Positions 11,412 through 21,709 of a DNA stretch of 56,398 bases are shown here, one piece after another (the first letter of the stretch is position 1; every line of letters begins with the position of its first letter). The notes under the pieces were generated by a model that was not told where the DNA came from, did no database searches, and saw only the letters and a program-made list of their open reading frames with translations. Made by a program: the position numbers and the translations under genes. The stretch is from an uncultured Pelagibacteraceae bacterium (GTDB lineage: Bacteria; Pseudomonadota; Alphaproteobacteria; Pelagibacterales; Pelagibacteraceae), in NCBI GenBank assembly GCA_902572005.1, contig CACGEC010000004.1, forward strand, positions 1-56,398, written 5' to 3'.

Positions 11412-12628
11412 ATATAAATAATATTAAAAAAGAATTTCCAATTTTTGACGAAAAAATTCAAAATAACGATTTGGTTTATTTGGATAGTGCTAATTCATCC
11501 CAAAAACCTAAGGTGGTTTTAGATAGAATTAATGATTTTTATTCCAAACAATTTTCAAATGTAGGAAGAAGCATTCATTATTTAGCTGTTGCAGCTACTA
11601 ATTTGTACGAAAATACAAGGTCTTCAGTTCAAAAATACATAAATGCTAAAGATAAAAATGAGATCGTATTTACCAAAGGTGCTACGGAGGCTCTAAATTT
11701 AGTTGCTAATACTCTTGGTCAAGCAATCTTGGAGCCAAACGATGAAATTTTGATCACAGAATTAGAGCATCATTCAAATTATGTTCCATGGCATTTTTTA
11801 AGAAAATCTAAGAATATCAAAATTAAGTTTGCAGAAGTAAATGAAGATGGAGATATACCGATTGAAAATATAGAGAAAGAAATTACAAATAAAACTAAAG
11901 TAATAGCTATTACACATCTATCAAATGTCACTGGTGCAGTTTTACCAATTAAAGAGATAACTGAATTAGCACATTCAAAGGGTATTGTGGTTGTTGTAGA
12001 TGGATGTCAAGGAGGACCACATTTAAAATTAGATATGCAGGACTTGGATTGTGATTTTTATGCAATTTCATGCCATAAAATGTATGGACCAACAGGACTT
12101 GGAGTTTTGTATGGAAAAAAGAAATGGTTAGAGCAGCTCCCACCATACCAAGGCGGTGGAGGAATGATTAATGAAGTAAAAAAAGATAGAATTTCTTATG
12201 GCGAACTTCCAAATAAGTATGAAGCTGGAACAATGGCTACAGCACAAGTAATTGCGTTTGATCAATCAATAAAATTTTTAGAAAATATTGGAATTGAAAA
12301 CATAATTAAGCACGAAAAAGAACTTATAGAATATGGCCAAGAAATTTTAAAAAAAAATAATTCTGTGAAACTAATAGGAAATCCGAAAGAAAGAGGAGGG
12401 GTATTATCTTTTACTGTCGAGGGAGTTCACCCACACGATATAGCAACAATTTTAGATGAGACTGGAGTAGCTATAAGAGCTGGTCATCATTGTTGTCAAA
12501 TTCTTCATGACAAATTGGGTATACCTGCAAGTGCAAGAGCATCTTTGGGTGTTTATAATACTAAAGATGATTTAGATAAATTAAATGAAGGAATTAATAA
12601 CTGTAAAAAAATTTTTGGCTCAAAATGA
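11408..12628 (+). CDS. sufS: Cysteine desulfurase SufS
   Basis: PLP-site SCHKMYGPTG, RAGHHCCQ active-site motif. Confidence 0.96.
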   Translation: MNINNIKKEFPIFDEKIQNNDLVYLDSANSSQKPKVVLDRINDFYSKQFSNVGRSIHYLAVAATNLYENTRSSVQKYINAKDKNEIVFTKGATEALNLVANTLGQAILEPNDEILITELEHHSNYVPWHFLRKSKNIKIKFAEVNEDGDIPIENIEKEITNKTKVIAITHLSNVTGAVLPIKEITELAHSKGIVVVVDGCQGGPHLKLDMQDLDCDFYAISCHKMYGPTGLGVLYGKKKWLEQLPPYQGGGGMINEVKKDRISYGELPNKYEAGTMATAQVIAFDQSIKFLENIGIENIIKHEKELIEYGQEILKKNNSVKLIGNPKERGGVLSFTVEGVHPHDIATILDETGVAIRAGHHCCQILHDKLGIPASARASLGVYNTKDDLDKLNEGINNCKKIFGSK

Positions 12629-13089
12629 ACTTAAAAGAACTTTATCAAGAAATAATCTTAGAGCATGGAAAAAATCCTAGAAACCTAGGAAAGACCAAAA
12701 ATTTTAATAAAGATGCAAAAGGAAATAATCCTTTATGTGGAGATAATGTTCATGTTTATTTAAAACTTAACGATCAAAGAAAAGTAGAGGATATATCATT
12801 TGAAGGTAGCGGATGTGCTATTTCAATGGCATCAGCTTCTATCATGACTGATTTGATAAAAGGCAAAAGTGACAATGAAGCTAAAGAAATTATAGAGGAC
12901 TTTTTAGGTATGATAAAGGAAAACCCAGAATTGAAAACAAATTTATTAAAAGAGGATGATAAAACAAAGCTAATGTGTTTATCAGGTGTTAAACAATATC
13001 CAATGAGAGTAAAATGTGCTACTTTATCTTGGCATACTTTAGTTTCAGCAATAGAGAATGATGGAAAAGAAATAAGTACAGAAAGTTGA
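12625..13089 (+). CDS. sufU: SufU/NifU-like Fe-S scaffold
   Basis: NPLCGDNVHVYLKL, GSGCAISMASASIMTDLIKGK. Confidence 0.92.
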   Translation: MNLKELYQEIILEHGKNPRNLGKTKNFNKDAKGNNPLCGDNVHVYLKLNDQRKVEDISFEGSGCAISMASASIMTDLIKGKSDNEAKEIIEDFLGMIKENPELKTNLLKEDDKTKLMCLSGVKQYPMRVKCATLSWHTLVSAIENDGKEISTES

Positions 13090-13095
13090 TATTTA

Positions 13096-13392
13096 ATGGA
13101 AGTAAAAAATAAAATTATCGAAGAAATTAGAAAAATTTACGATCCAGAATTACCAGTAAACATTTACGAACTTGGTTTAATTTATGATATTAAAGTAGAA
13201 GGTCGAAAAGCTGAAATTAAAATGACATTAACTACGCCTAATTGTCCTGTTGCAGAAAGTTTGCCAAAAGAAGTAAAAGAAGGTGCGATGCAAGTAGAGG
13301 GAATTGATGATGTTGACCTTCAATTAGTTTGGGATCCACCTTGGAATAAAGATATGATGTCAGATGCTGCAAAATTGGAGTTAAATTTATAA
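13096..13392 (+). CDS. sufT: SufT/MIP18 family (DUF59) protein
   Basis: IYDPELPVNIYELGLIYDI; TTPNCPVAESLP. Confidence 0.92.
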   Translation: MEVKNKIIEEIRKIYDPELPVNIYELGLIYDIKVEGRKAEIKMTLTTPNCPVAESLPKEVKEGAMQVEGIDDVDLQLVWDPPWNKDMMSDAAKLELNL

Positions 13393-13727
13393 TGAATCCT
13401 ATAATCAAACTTAGTGATAATGCTGCTTCAAGAATTAAAGAAATAATGTCTGGTGCTCAAAAAGACTCTATTGGGGTTAGAGTTTCAGTTAAATCAGGAG
13501 GATGTGCAGGCATGTCTTATGTAATGGAATATTCAAAAGAAGTTAATCCAAGTGATGAAGTTATAGAGGACAAAGGTGTAAAAGTTTTTATAGACTCTGC
13601 AGCAGTAATGTATTTATTAGGAACTGAAATGGACTATAAAAAGGAGGAGTTTTCCTCTTCTTTTGTTTTTAATAACCCTAATGAAACTGAGAGATGTGGC
13701 TGCGGAGAGTCATTTAAAATAGATTAA
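13392..13727 (+). CDS. sufA: A-type Fe-S carrier (SufA/ErpA-like)
   Basis: SGGCAGMSYVMEY and C-terminal CGCGESF. Confidence 0.92.
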   Translation: MNPIIKLSDNAASRIKEIMSGAQKDSIGVRVSVKSGGCAGMSYVMEYSKEVNPSDEVIEDKGVKVFIDSAAVMYLLGTEMDYKKEEFSSSFVFNNPNETERCGCGESFKID

Positions 13728-13758
13728 ACAATAGTATCCTAAAAGTTGCATAGCAGTA

Positions 13759-13775
13759 TTGCATTTTATGCATAA
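13759..13775. promoter_or_regulatory. Candidate operator TTGCATTTTATGCATAA (TGCA-N5-TGCA)
   Basis: Inverted repeat shared with sites next to glnA and amtB (see findings). Confidence 0.45.
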
Positions 13776-13778
13776 CTG

Positions 13779-13964
13779 GTGTATGATTCATTTATGAATA
13801 GATTTGAATTTAAAAATCTTGTTAAAAACCTAAAGAACTCTTTAAAAGAAAAAACTTTTTTTAAAGATTTACGTAAAGAAGTAAATACTGGTGCAAATGG
13901 CACTCAGGATTACGTAGTTAAAAAGGGTGTTAACAAAGATACAGTTGCTACAACTAGACAGTAA
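13779..13964 (+). CDS. Uncharacterised small protein (start possibly 13794, 56 aa), abutting glnA tail to tail
   Basis: ORF MNRFEFKNLVKNLKNSLKEKTFFKDLRKEVNTGANGTQDYVVKKGVNKDTVATTRQ in a >200 nt gap otherwise empty of genes, with its own putative promoter region. Confidence 0.6.
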   Translation: MYDSFMNRFEFKNLVKNLKNSLKEKTFFKDLRKEVNTGANGTQDYVVKKGVNKDTVATTRQ

Positions 13965-15371
13965 TTAACTACTGTAATACATCTCAAATTCAACAGGATG
14001 AGGTGCATGTTCAAATTTGTGAATTTCCTCAAATTTAAGTGCAATGTAAGCATCTATTTGATCATCTGTGAATACACCACCTTGTGTTAAGAACTCTCTA
14101 TCTTTATCCAAACTTTCCATTGCTTCTCTTAATGATCCACAAACGGTTGGAATTGCCTTAACTTCTTCAGGTGGTAATTCATATAAATCTTTATCAAAAG
14201 ACTCTCCCGGATGAATTTTGTTTTTAATCCCGTCAAGACCAGCCATTAACATAGCAGCAAACGTCAAATATGGGTTTCCAGATGCATCAGGAAATCTTAT
14301 TTCACATCTAGCACCTTTTTTACTCAAAGTGATTGGTATTCGACATGATGCAGACCTATTTCTCGCTGAGTAAGCCAAAAGAACAGGAGCTTCAAATCCT
14401 GGAACAAGTCTTTTATAGCTGTTAGTAGTTGAGTTCGCAAATGCATTAATTGCTTTTGCATGTTTTAAAATTCCACCAATATAGTGTAATGCAGTCTCTG
14501 ATAATCCAGCATAAGCGTCACCAGAAAATACTGGAGTGTTACCTTTCCAGATCGATTGGTGAATATGCATTCCAGATCCATTGTCACCAGCAACAGGTTT
14601 AGGCATAAATGTTGCAGTTTTTCCAAAAGAATGAGTTACCATTTGCACAACATATTTGTATAACTGAACATTATCTGCTTGATCAACCAATGTTCCAAAA
14701 TACATACCAAGCTCATGTTGACTTGGTGCTACTTCATGATGATGTTTTTCAACTTTAATTCCAACTTCCTTTAAATTTTTTAAATATTCTCCTCGCATAT
14801 CTTGTTCACTGTCAACCGGAGGGACCGGGAAGTAGCCACCTTTTACGGGAGGTCTATGACCCATATTACCATTTTCATATTCTTTACCAGAATTATATGG
14901 ACCTTCTTTACTATCAATTCTAAAACCACATTCATTCATATCATTTTTAATTCTTACATCATCAAAAACAAAAAATTCTGGCTCAGGACCGAAAAAAGCT
15001 TTATCACCAATGCCTGAAGCTTTTAAATATTCTTCTGCCTTTTTGGCTACACCTCTAGGATCTCTTTCATAAGGAGTTTTCTTTACAGCATCTAAAATAT
15101 CACAAAATATCACTGCAGTATTATGAGAAGTAAAAGGGTCTAAAAAAAATCTAGAAGTATCTGGTTTTAAAATCATATCAGACTCGTTGATTGCTTTCCA
15201 ACCAGCGATAGACGAACCATCAAAGAAGACACCATCATTTAACATATCCTCATCTACAACAGTTGAGTCCATTGTTAAATGTTGTAACTTCCCTCTTGGA
15301 TCAGTAAATCTTAAATCAACAAATTCTACTTCTTTATCTTTAATAAACTGCAGAACATCTTTTACACTCAT
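13965..15371 (-). CDS. glnA: Glutamine synthetase type I
   Basis: [34 protein letters not shown]; complete ORF. Confidence 0.97.
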   Translation of the reverse strand: MSVKDVLQFIKDKEVEFVDLRFTDPRGKLQHLTMDSTVVDEDMLNDGVFFDGSSIAGWKAINESDMILKPDTSRFFLDPFTSHNTAVIFCDILDAVKKTPYERDPRGVAKKAEEYLKASGIGDKAFFGPEPEFFVFDDVRIKNDMNECGFRIDSKEGPYNSGKEYENGNMGHRPPVKGGYFPVPPVDSEQDMRGEYLKNLKEVGIKVEKHHHEVAPSQHELGMYFGTLVDQADNVQLYKYVVQMVTHSFGKTATFMPKPVAGDNGSGMHIHQSIWKGNTPVFSGDAYAGLSETALHYIGGILKHAKAINAFANSTTNSYKRLVPGFEAPVLLAYSARNRSASCRIPITLSKKGARCEIRFPDASGNPYLTFAAMLMAGLDGIKNKIHPGESFDKDLYELPPEEVKAIPTVCGSLREAMESLDKDREFLTQGGVFTDDQIDAYIALKFEEIHKFEHAPHPVEFEMYYSS

Positions 15372-15448
15372 TGTTACTCCTTTATAAATCTGAACGTTGT
15401 ATTATCAAAAAAAGACTGATAAATAATGCCCTTTTAATAAATATCACC

Positions 15449-15467
15449 TATGCATTTTTTACATAAG
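15449..15467. promoter_or_regulatory. Candidate operator TATGCATTTTTTACATAAG (TGCA-N5-TACA)
   Basis: In the divergent glnA / ybaK-like intergenic region; same layout as 13759-13775 and 52828-52844. Confidence 0.42.
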
Positions 15468-15512
15468 TGTATAATCAAATGTTTAAATTAACTAACAATT
15501 AAAAGTTGAATA

Positions 15513-15992
15513 ATGACTTTATTAGACAAAGAGCCGGTTAAAAGGGTTGAGAAGATTTTAAGAGAATTTGACTCTTCCCAAAAAGTTATTGTTTTAAACA
15601 CTTCTGCTAGAACAGCTCTGGAAGCAGCTTCATCTCTGAGTTGTGAGGTTGGGGCTATTGTAAAAAGTTTGCTCTTTAAAGCAGAAAATTCATATGTTTT
15701 ATGTTTAGTAGCAGGTGATAAAAAGGTTTCTCTAAACAAAATAAAAAAAACATTAAAAATTAAAGATGCATCAATGGCTTCTGCTGATGAAGTTAAAGAA
15801 ATTACCGGTTATACTATTGGCGGTGTTTCACCAGTCGGTCATTTAAAAAAAATAGATATTTTAATAGATAATTCTTTGGAAAGATTTACTTCACTTTATG
15901 CAGCGGCTGGACATCCTAATTGTATATTTAAATCAAATTTTTTAGATTTACAAAAAATTACTAATGGTACAAAAAAAGAAATAACAGAATGA
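15513..15992 (+). CDS. YbaK/EbsC-type aminoacyl-tRNA deacylase
   Basis: IVKSLLFKAENSYVLCLVAGDKKVSLNKIKK; GYTIGGVSPVGH. Confidence 0.88.
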   Translation: MTLLDKEPVKRVEKILREFDSSQKVIVLNTSARTALEAASSLSCEVGAIVKSLLFKAENSYVLCLVAGDKKVSLNKIKKTLKIKDASMASADEVKEITGYTIGGVSPVGHLKKIDILIDNSLERFTSLYAAAGHPNCIFKSNFLDLQKITNGTKKEITE

Positions 15993-16864
15993 AACAACCA
16001 AAGTTATTAGATTATCTATTATTAGTTTTATTAGCTTTAATTTGGGCATCTGCTTTTTTTAATATAAAAATTGCAACTTATTCTTTTGGACCTGTAACAA
16101 TTGCATTCCTTAGAGTTTTTTTTGGTGCAATACCAGTTTTATTACTTTGTTATTATAAAGAGATCAAAATTGAAGCCTTTTCTAAGGATTGGTATTGGTT
16201 TGCAATGATTGGATTTATTAATCTTGTTGCCCCATTTTTTTTAATTGCCTATGGAGTAAAATCTGTTCAAAGTAATTTGGCTGCTATTTTAATGTCAACA
16301 ACACCTTTGAGCTCAACTGTATTAGGTCACTTTTATACAAAAAATGAAAAATTTAATTTCATCAAAACTTTTGGTATTTTAATTGGATTTTCAGGAATAC
16401 TTTATTTATTTTCAGATAATCTGTTAATTGATGATAATAATTTTTTATCAGCATTATTAATTCTCCTTGGTTCTACTTGTTATGTTGTTGGAGGTGTTTT
16501 AACTTTAAAAATTAGTAAGAAAAAAAATGAAAATGTAACAGGGTCAATACTAATCTGGGCAGTTATCATTTTAATTCCTTTGGTGAGTTTTATTGAGCAA
16601 CCTTGGAACGTGACACCTAGATTAGATTCTACAATTTCTGTTATCTATTTAGGATTAGTTTCAACTGGAATTGCCTGGTTATTAAGATTTAGAATTTTAG
16701 TTAATAATGGTTTAATTTTTCAATCTCAAGTCTCATATCTAATTCCTATTTTTGGAACAATTTTAAGCTATATCTTTTTGAAAGAATTAATCACAACCAA
16801 AGTATTAATTTCATTAATAGCAGTTTGTGTTGGTATTTATTTTGTTAGAAAAGCCGATAATTAA
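15989..16864 (+). CDS. EamA/DMT family transporter
   Basis: 10-TM-like protein with LLLVLLALIWASAFFNIKIA and duplicated EamA halves. Confidence 0.9.
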   Translation: MKQPKLLDYLLLVLLALIWASAFFNIKIATYSFGPVTIAFLRVFFGAIPVLLLCYYKEIKIEAFSKDWYWFAMIGFINLVAPFFLIAYGVKSVQSNLAAILMSTTPLSSTVLGHFYTKNEKFNFIKTFGILIGFSGILYLFSDNLLIDDNNFLSALLILLGSTCYVVGGVLTLKISKKKNENVTGSILIWAVIILIPLVSFIEQPWNVTPRLDSTISVIYLGLVSTGIAWLLRFRILVNNGLIFQSQVSYLIPIFGTILSYIFLKELITTKVLISLIAVCVGIYFVRKADN

Positions 16865-16868
16865 AATG

Positions 16869-17777
16869 TTACTTAAGGGATGCAAAAGCTTTAATATGTG
16901 AAGGTCTTGTTTCACAACACCCACCTAAAATTGTTGCACCTGCATTTTTGAATTTCTTTGCAAATTCTAACATTTTTTCTGGCGTTAAATCTTCACGCAC
17001 TCCAAGAAATTCATTTGGATTGCCAGTTTTACTCTTTTTATAGGCACCCGTGTAATTTGGCTTTGGGTTTGTTTTAATAAACGCATTTAGCTTAAAACCA
17101 AAAGGCACACCTAAATTTTTAATTTCATTTAGATTTAATTCATAATTTTCAGGAGAAATACATGATAATAAAATTCCAAGTAATTTTTCATGCTTAATAC
17201 TATCGATTATTTCTACAATTTTTTCACCACTGGGTAAATTAGTTCCTTCTGAAATATGAGCACCAATTAAGTATGGTTTATTAAATTCTTTAATACTATC
17301 AATTCCAAACCTAAATTCTTTAATACTGCTTAAAACATCAAAGTAAAAAAAATCAACATAAGGATTTAACAATTTTGCTTGGCTATAAAAGTCATCTTTA
17401 ATTTCCTTATCTGATCTTGGATCAGCTTCATAAGTTAAGTATTGAGGAGGCAATCCTCCAGCAATTAAAACATTTGGGTAAAGCTTTTTTGCTTGTTGAG
17501 CAATTTCTCCAGCCTTTTTGTTAAGATATTCAAATTTATCCACTACTTTATTATCTCTTAATCTGGTCTTTCTTGTTGTGAATGTTGTTGTTACAATAAC
17601 CTCAGCACCTGATTTAATAAAATCTATATGAGTGTCTAACAAAAGCTTATGATATTTATCTTGTAACAGAGCATTTGCACTCCACAATGTTCCATTTGGC
17701 TCCATACCTCTTGCTAAAAGCTCTTGCCCCATTCCACCATCTAGTATTCTTGTCTGTTTAAAAAAATTTAAGTCCAT
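16869..17777 (-). CDS. mmuM: Homocysteine S-methyltransferase
   Basis: ILDGGMGQELLARG; C-terminal zinc motif GGCCETRPSHI. Confidence 0.9.
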   Translation of the reverse strand: MDLNFFKQTRILDGGMGQELLARGMEPNGTLWSANALLQDKYHKLLLDTHIDFIKSGAEVIVTTTFTTRKTRLRDNKVVDKFEYLNKKAGEIAQQAKKLYPNVLIAGGLPPQYLTYEADPRSDKEIKDDFYSQAKLLNPYVDFFYFDVLSSIKEFRFGIDSIKEFNKPYLIGAHISEGTNLPSGEKIVEIIDSIKHEKLLGILLSCISPENYELNLNEIKNLGVPFGFKLNAFIKTNPKPNYTGAYKKSKTGNPNEFLGVREDLTPEKMLEFAKKFKNAGATILGGCCETRPSHIKAFASLK

Positions 17778-17854
17778 TTTATCCTCACTTTTTTAGTACT
17801 TTAGCTTTATGCAAGGTGTACAATATAGTTCAACTACCTGCAGATTGATTGTTA

Positions 17855-17905
17855 TGGGGATTCCATTTTAGCAGTTAATGCCCGCAATAGGATCAAATCG
17901 GCAAT
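17855..17905 (-). ncRNA. SAM-II/SAM-V-like SAM riboswitch upstream of mmuM
   Basis: Minus-strand TTGCCGATTTGATCCTATTGCGGGCATTAACTGCTAAAATGGAATCCCC: P1 UGCC/GGGCA, conserved UUGC and GCUAAAA, potential pseudoknot GAUCC/GGAAUC; upstream of a methionine-synthesis gene. Confidence 0.75.
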
Positions 17906-17945
17906 TAAATATTATTCCAAATATCTTATTAAATCAATTAAATTT

Positions 17946-18692
17946 TCAAATAAATAATTTGAAAGCCATTCTAAAAGCTACAAAGATAACTAAGAATGAT
18001 GTCATTAACGCAAGAACCCTGTTAGAAAAAATTTTTAAATTTAGATAATTTCCAAAAAGACCACCAATTAAAACAGCTAAAAATAACGGCCAATATAAAA
18101 AAACTTCATTTAATACATTTTCTTTTGATAAATGACCTAAAATCCCGGAGATAGAGTTGATAAGTATAAATAATGAAGCTGTAGTAACTATAATTTTAGG
18201 CTTATCTGCTTTTAATAAAAAAAGAATTGGACTTAAAAAGATTCCACCACCTATGCCTATTATTCCAGAGATTAATCCAAGGATAGAACCTATAAAGATT
18301 GAGATAAATGAACTGGGTTCTTTTGTCACTAAATTTTTGTCTTCATAAGATTTATTATTTACTAATAGTAATATTCCTGCAATTGATAAAACAAAAAATA
18401 ATAATATTTCAAATATCTCTTTATTAATTATTAAGGTTCCACCAAAAAATGCTAAAGGAATTGATCCTATTAAAAACGGTAATAATAATTTAAAATTATG
18501 ATTTCCTGCTCTAACATAATTAATTGAATTGCCTGTAACAACAATAATATTACAAAATAATGCTATGACTGGAAAAATATAGTATGGAATGTCCCATATT
18601 AGCAGTAGAGCTAAATAAGTAGACCCTCCTCCAAACCCTACACTTGAGTATAAAATAGCTGTTATAAAAAATAAAATTGATAATATAATCAT
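17946..18692 (-). CDS. TauE/SafE family sulfite/anion exporter
   Basis: SSVGFGGGSTYLALLL and IIGIGGGIFLSPILF repeats. Confidence 0.87.
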   Translation of the reverse strand: MIILSILFFITAILYSSVGFGGGSTYLALLLIWDIPYYIFPVIALFCNIIVVTGNSINYVRAGNHNFKLLLPFLIGSIPLAFFGGTLIINKEIFEILLFFVLSIAGILLLVNNKSYEDKNLVTKEPSSFISIFIGSILGLISGIIGIGGGIFLSPILFLLKADKPKIIVTTASLFILINSISGILGHLSKENVLNEVFLYWPLFLAVLIGGLFGNYLNLKIFSNRVLALMTSFLVIFVAFRMAFKLFI

Positions 18693-18706
18693 ATTAAAAA
18701 ATTTTT

Positions 18707-19207
18707 ATGAAAGTTAACATAGCATTATTGACTGTAACAGATACTAGAACTTTTGATAATGATAAATCAGGGGCAATTTTAGTTGAAAAAATAAAGTCGG
18801 CAAATCATAATTTAATAGATCGAAAAATTTGTAAAGATAATAAAGATGATATTGTTATAATCTTAAAAGAGTGGATAAAAAAAGATGAAATTGATGTTGT
18901 TATAACAACTGGGGGAACAGGATTGACTGGCAGAGATATTACCCCAGAAGCAATTGATCAAATCGCAGATAAGCAAATACCAGGATTTGGAGAACTATTT
19001 AGAAATTTAAGTTTGAAAACAGTTGGGACTTCAGCAATTCAATCAAGAGCTTGTGCTGTTTTAGCAAATGGTAAATACGTGTTTGCATTACCTGGTTCTT
19101 CAGGAGGGGTAACTGATGCATGGGAAGGAATATTAAAGCATCAATTAGACGTAAATCACAAACCTTGCAACTTTGTAGAATTATTTCCTAGATTAAAAGA
19201 AAAATAA
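18707..19207 (+). CDS. moaB: Molybdopterin biosynthesis MoaB/Mog-type protein
   Basis: TTGGTGLTGRDITPEAI; LPGSSGGVTDAWEG. Confidence 0.92.
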   Translation: MKVNIALLTVTDTRTFDNDKSGAILVEKIKSANHNLIDRKICKDNKDDIVIILKEWIKKDEIDVVITTGGTGLTGRDITPEAIDQIADKQIPGFGELFRNLSLKTVGTSAIQSRACAVLANGKYVFALPGSSGGVTDAWEGILKHQLDVNHKPCNFVELFPRLKEK

Positions 19208-19486
19208 TTATTTTTGATATTTTTCTTTCCATTCAGTATAGGGCATTCCATAAATTCTTTCTCTAGCCTCAGGATCTGAAATTGAAACACCTTTTTTTTC
19301 TGCTTCCTCTCGGAACCATCTTGATAAACAATTTCTACAAAAATTAGCTAAGTTCATAAGATCAATATTTTGAACATCTTTTCTTTCATCAAGATGCTTC
19401 AATAATCTTTCAAATGTTGCAGATTGTATTTCTATCTTTTTATTTTTATCCATAACAAAAATATTAATGAGTTTTTTTGCAAGCAC
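19208..19486 (-). CDS. DUF1244 family protein
   Basis: ATFERLLKHLDERKDVQNIDLMNLANFCRNCLSRWF...YGMPYTEWKEKYQ. Confidence 0.85.
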   Translation of the reverse strand: MLAKKLINIFVMDKNKKIEIQSATFERLLKHLDERKDVQNIDLMNLANFCRNCLSRWFREEAEKKGVSISDPEARERIYGMPYTEWKEKYQK

Positions 19487-19570
19487 AAGATATAGTATTT
19501 ATACAATTCTAAGTAGAAAATTTAAATTATTACAAATAGACATATATTATTATTGTTAGTTTAATAAGTA

Positions 19571-21316
19571 ATGGCTACTACACGAAAAAGAAAAGCTAAG
19601 CCAAAGACCAAAAGAAAAAAAATAAAATTGGTCAAATCTTCTAGAAAAAAAATAAAAACGAAAAAAAAAGTTGTGACAAAAAAGTCTGCGACTAAGAAGC
19701 GTTCTAAAAAATCTAGAAAAAATAATAAGCTCAAATCAACAAAAAAAACAAGAGGGGTAAAAAAAATGAGTACAGAAACGATAAAAAGTGCCTCGTCTCC
19801 ATTGTTGGATACGTCTCACTTAAAAGTCCCATTTCCATATAAAGCTAAATATGGAAATTTTATAAACGGGAAATTTGTTGAACCAAAGTCTGGAAAATAT
19901 TTTGACAATGTTACACCGATAAATAATGAGGTAATTTGTAAAATAGCAAGATCAGATGCGAAAGATGTTGATGCAGCTTTAGATGCTGCACATGCTGCAT
20001 TTCCAGCTTGGGGCAAAACTTCAATAACTGAAAGATCTAATATTCTTTTGAAAATAGCTGATGTTATAGAAAAGAATCTTAATACATTAGCTACAGCAGA
20101 ATGTTTAGATAATGGAAAGCCAATCAGAGAATGTATGGCTGCAGACTTACCTTTAGTGGTTGATCACTGGAGATATTTTGCAGGTGTTATTAGAGCTGAG
20201 GAAGGTTCTGTTGCAGAAATAAGTAATAGTGAATATTCTTATCACATTCCAGAACCATTAGGTGTAGTTGGTCAAATTATACCTTGGAACTTTCCACTTT
20301 TAATGGCAACTTGGAAACTTGCTCCAGCATTAGCTGCAGGTAACTGTGTTGTTTTAAAACCAGCTGAACAAACTCCAGCTTCTATTATGTTATTAATGGA
20401 AATGATTGGTGATTTATTACCTCCAGGAGTTGTTAACGTTGTAAGTGGTTTTGGTTTAGAAGCCGGTAAACCATTGGCTTCATCTAAAAGAATCAAAAAG
20501 ATTGCTTTTACAGGTGAAACAACGACTGGTCGTTTGATTATGCAATATGCATCTCAAAACTTAATTCCAATAACTTTAGAGCTTGGTGGAAAATCTCCAA
20601 ATATTTTCTTCGAAGATGTTATGGCGCAAGATGATGACTTCTTTGACAAATGTTTAGAAGGTTTTGCAATGTTTACGCTTAACCAAGGTGAAGTTTGTAC
20701 TTGTCCAAGTAGAGTACTAGTTCAAGAGTCTATCTATGATAAATTTATGGAAAGAGCTATTGCTAGAACAAAAGCTGTTAAACAAGACAATCCTCTAAAA
20801 ATGGAGACTATGATTGGTGCTCAAGCATCAGTAGAACAAATGGAAAAAATCAAATCTTACTTAGATTTAGGTAAGAAAGAAGGTGCCAAAGTTCTATGTG
20901 GTGGAAATGTTGCTAAAGTTAATAGTGGTTTAGAAAAAGGAAATTATATTGAACCAACTATTTTCGAAGGTAATAATTCAATGAGAATCTTCCAAGAAGA
21001 AATTTTTGGACCAGTAGTATCAGTAACTAAATTTAAAGATGAAGCAGAAGCATTAAAAATTGCTAATGATACTCTTTATGGTTTAGGTGCTGGTGTTTGG
21101 ACTAGAAATGGAAATATTGCATACAGAATGGGTAGAGAAATACAAGCAGGTAGAGTTTGGACAAACTGTTACCATGCTTATCCAGCGCATGCGGCATTTG
21201 GCGGATACAAACAATCTGGTATCGGAAGAGAAACTCACAAAATGATGCTTAATCATTATAGACAGGTGAAAAACTTACACGTGTCTTACAGTGAGAAAAA
21301 ATTAGGCTTCTTTTAA
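19571..21316 (+). CDS. NAD-dependent aldehyde dehydrogenase with basic N-terminal extension (alternative start 19766)
   Basis: ALDH motifs [25 protein letters not shown]; 65-residue Lys/Arg-rich prefix. Confidence 0.93.
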   Translation: MATTRKRKAKPKTKRKKIKLVKSSRKKIKTKKKVVTKKSATKKRSKKSRKNNKLKSTKKTRGVKKMSTETIKSASSPLLDTSHLKVPFPYKAKYGNFINGKFVEPKSGKYFDNVTPINNEVICKIARSDAKDVDAALDAAHAAFPAWGKTSITERSNILLKIADVIEKNLNTLATAECLDNGKPIRECMAADLPLVVDHWRYFAGVIRAEEGSVAEISNSEYSYHIPEPLGVVGQIIPWNFPLLMATWKLAPALAAGNCVVLKPAEQTPASIMLLMEMIGDLLPPGVVNVVSGFGLEAGKPLASSKRIKKIAFTGETTTGRLIMQYASQNLIPITLELGGKSPNIFFEDVMAQDDDFFDKCLEGFAMFTLNQGEVCTCPSRVLVQESIYDKFMERAIARTKAVKQDNPLKMETMIGAQASVEQMEKIKSYLDLGKKEGAKVLCGGNVAKVNSGLEKGNYIEPTIFEGNNSMRIFQEEIFGPVVSVTKFKDEAEALKIANDTLYGLGAGVWTRNGNIAYRMGREIQAGRVWTNCYHAYPAHAAFGGYKQSGIGRETHKMMLNHYRQVKNLHVSYSEKKLGFF

Positions 21317-21329
21317 TAGATATATTATA

Positions 21330-21355
21330 ATGGCCCGTATTAAATTACGGGCCAT
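21330..21355. repeat. Perfect 10-bp inverted repeat (ATGGCCCGTA-TTAAAT-TACGGGCCAT) in 45-nt spacer
   Basis: Read directly from sequence; no U-tract on the + side. Confidence 0.9.
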
Positions 21356-21361
21356 ATAAAT

Positions 21362-21709
21362 ATGAAAGTTACAGCAACACCTTCAGCATTAGATCTAATA
21401 GAAGAATTAAAAAAAAATCACGGTAAAGAATTATTATTTCATCAATCTGGTGGATGTTGTGATGGTAGTGCTCCCATGTGTTATCCAGCTAAAGAATATC
21501 AAGTAGGCCAAGATGATGTGATGATTGGTAAGATAGGTGGTATCCCTTTTTATATTAGTGAAACTCAACATTCAGCATGGAAAAATACAGACTTAGTAAT
21601 CGATTGTGTTGAGGGAATGGGTGGAATGTTTTCATTAGACAATGGAACTGGCAGAAGATTTTTAACAAGATCTGAGATTTGTATACCTGAAGATACTACG
21701 ATAAATTAA
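21362..21709 (+). CDS. DUF779 family protein (ALDH-associated)
   Basis: HQSGGCCDGSAPMCYP; EGMGGMFSLDNGTGRRFLTRSEIC. Confidence 0.9.
   Translation: MKVTATPSALDLIEELKKNHGKELLFHQSGGCCDGSAPMCYPAKEYQVGQDDVMIGKIGGIPFYISETQHSAWKNTDLVIDCVEGMGGMFSLDNGTGRRFLTRSEICIPEDTTIN

Noticed and set aside
14802-15017. Plus-strand ORFs inside glnA (also 15187..15387)
   Set aside because: Antisense to a conserved gene; no domain signal.
15372-15512. Glutamine riboswitch (glnA RNA) upstream of glnA
   Set aside because: I could not find the conserved glnA-RNA sequence blocks; only the TGCA-N5-TACA palindrome is evident.
20272-20496. Minus-strand ORF within the aldehyde dehydrogenase
   Set aside because: Shadow ORF of conserved coding sequence.
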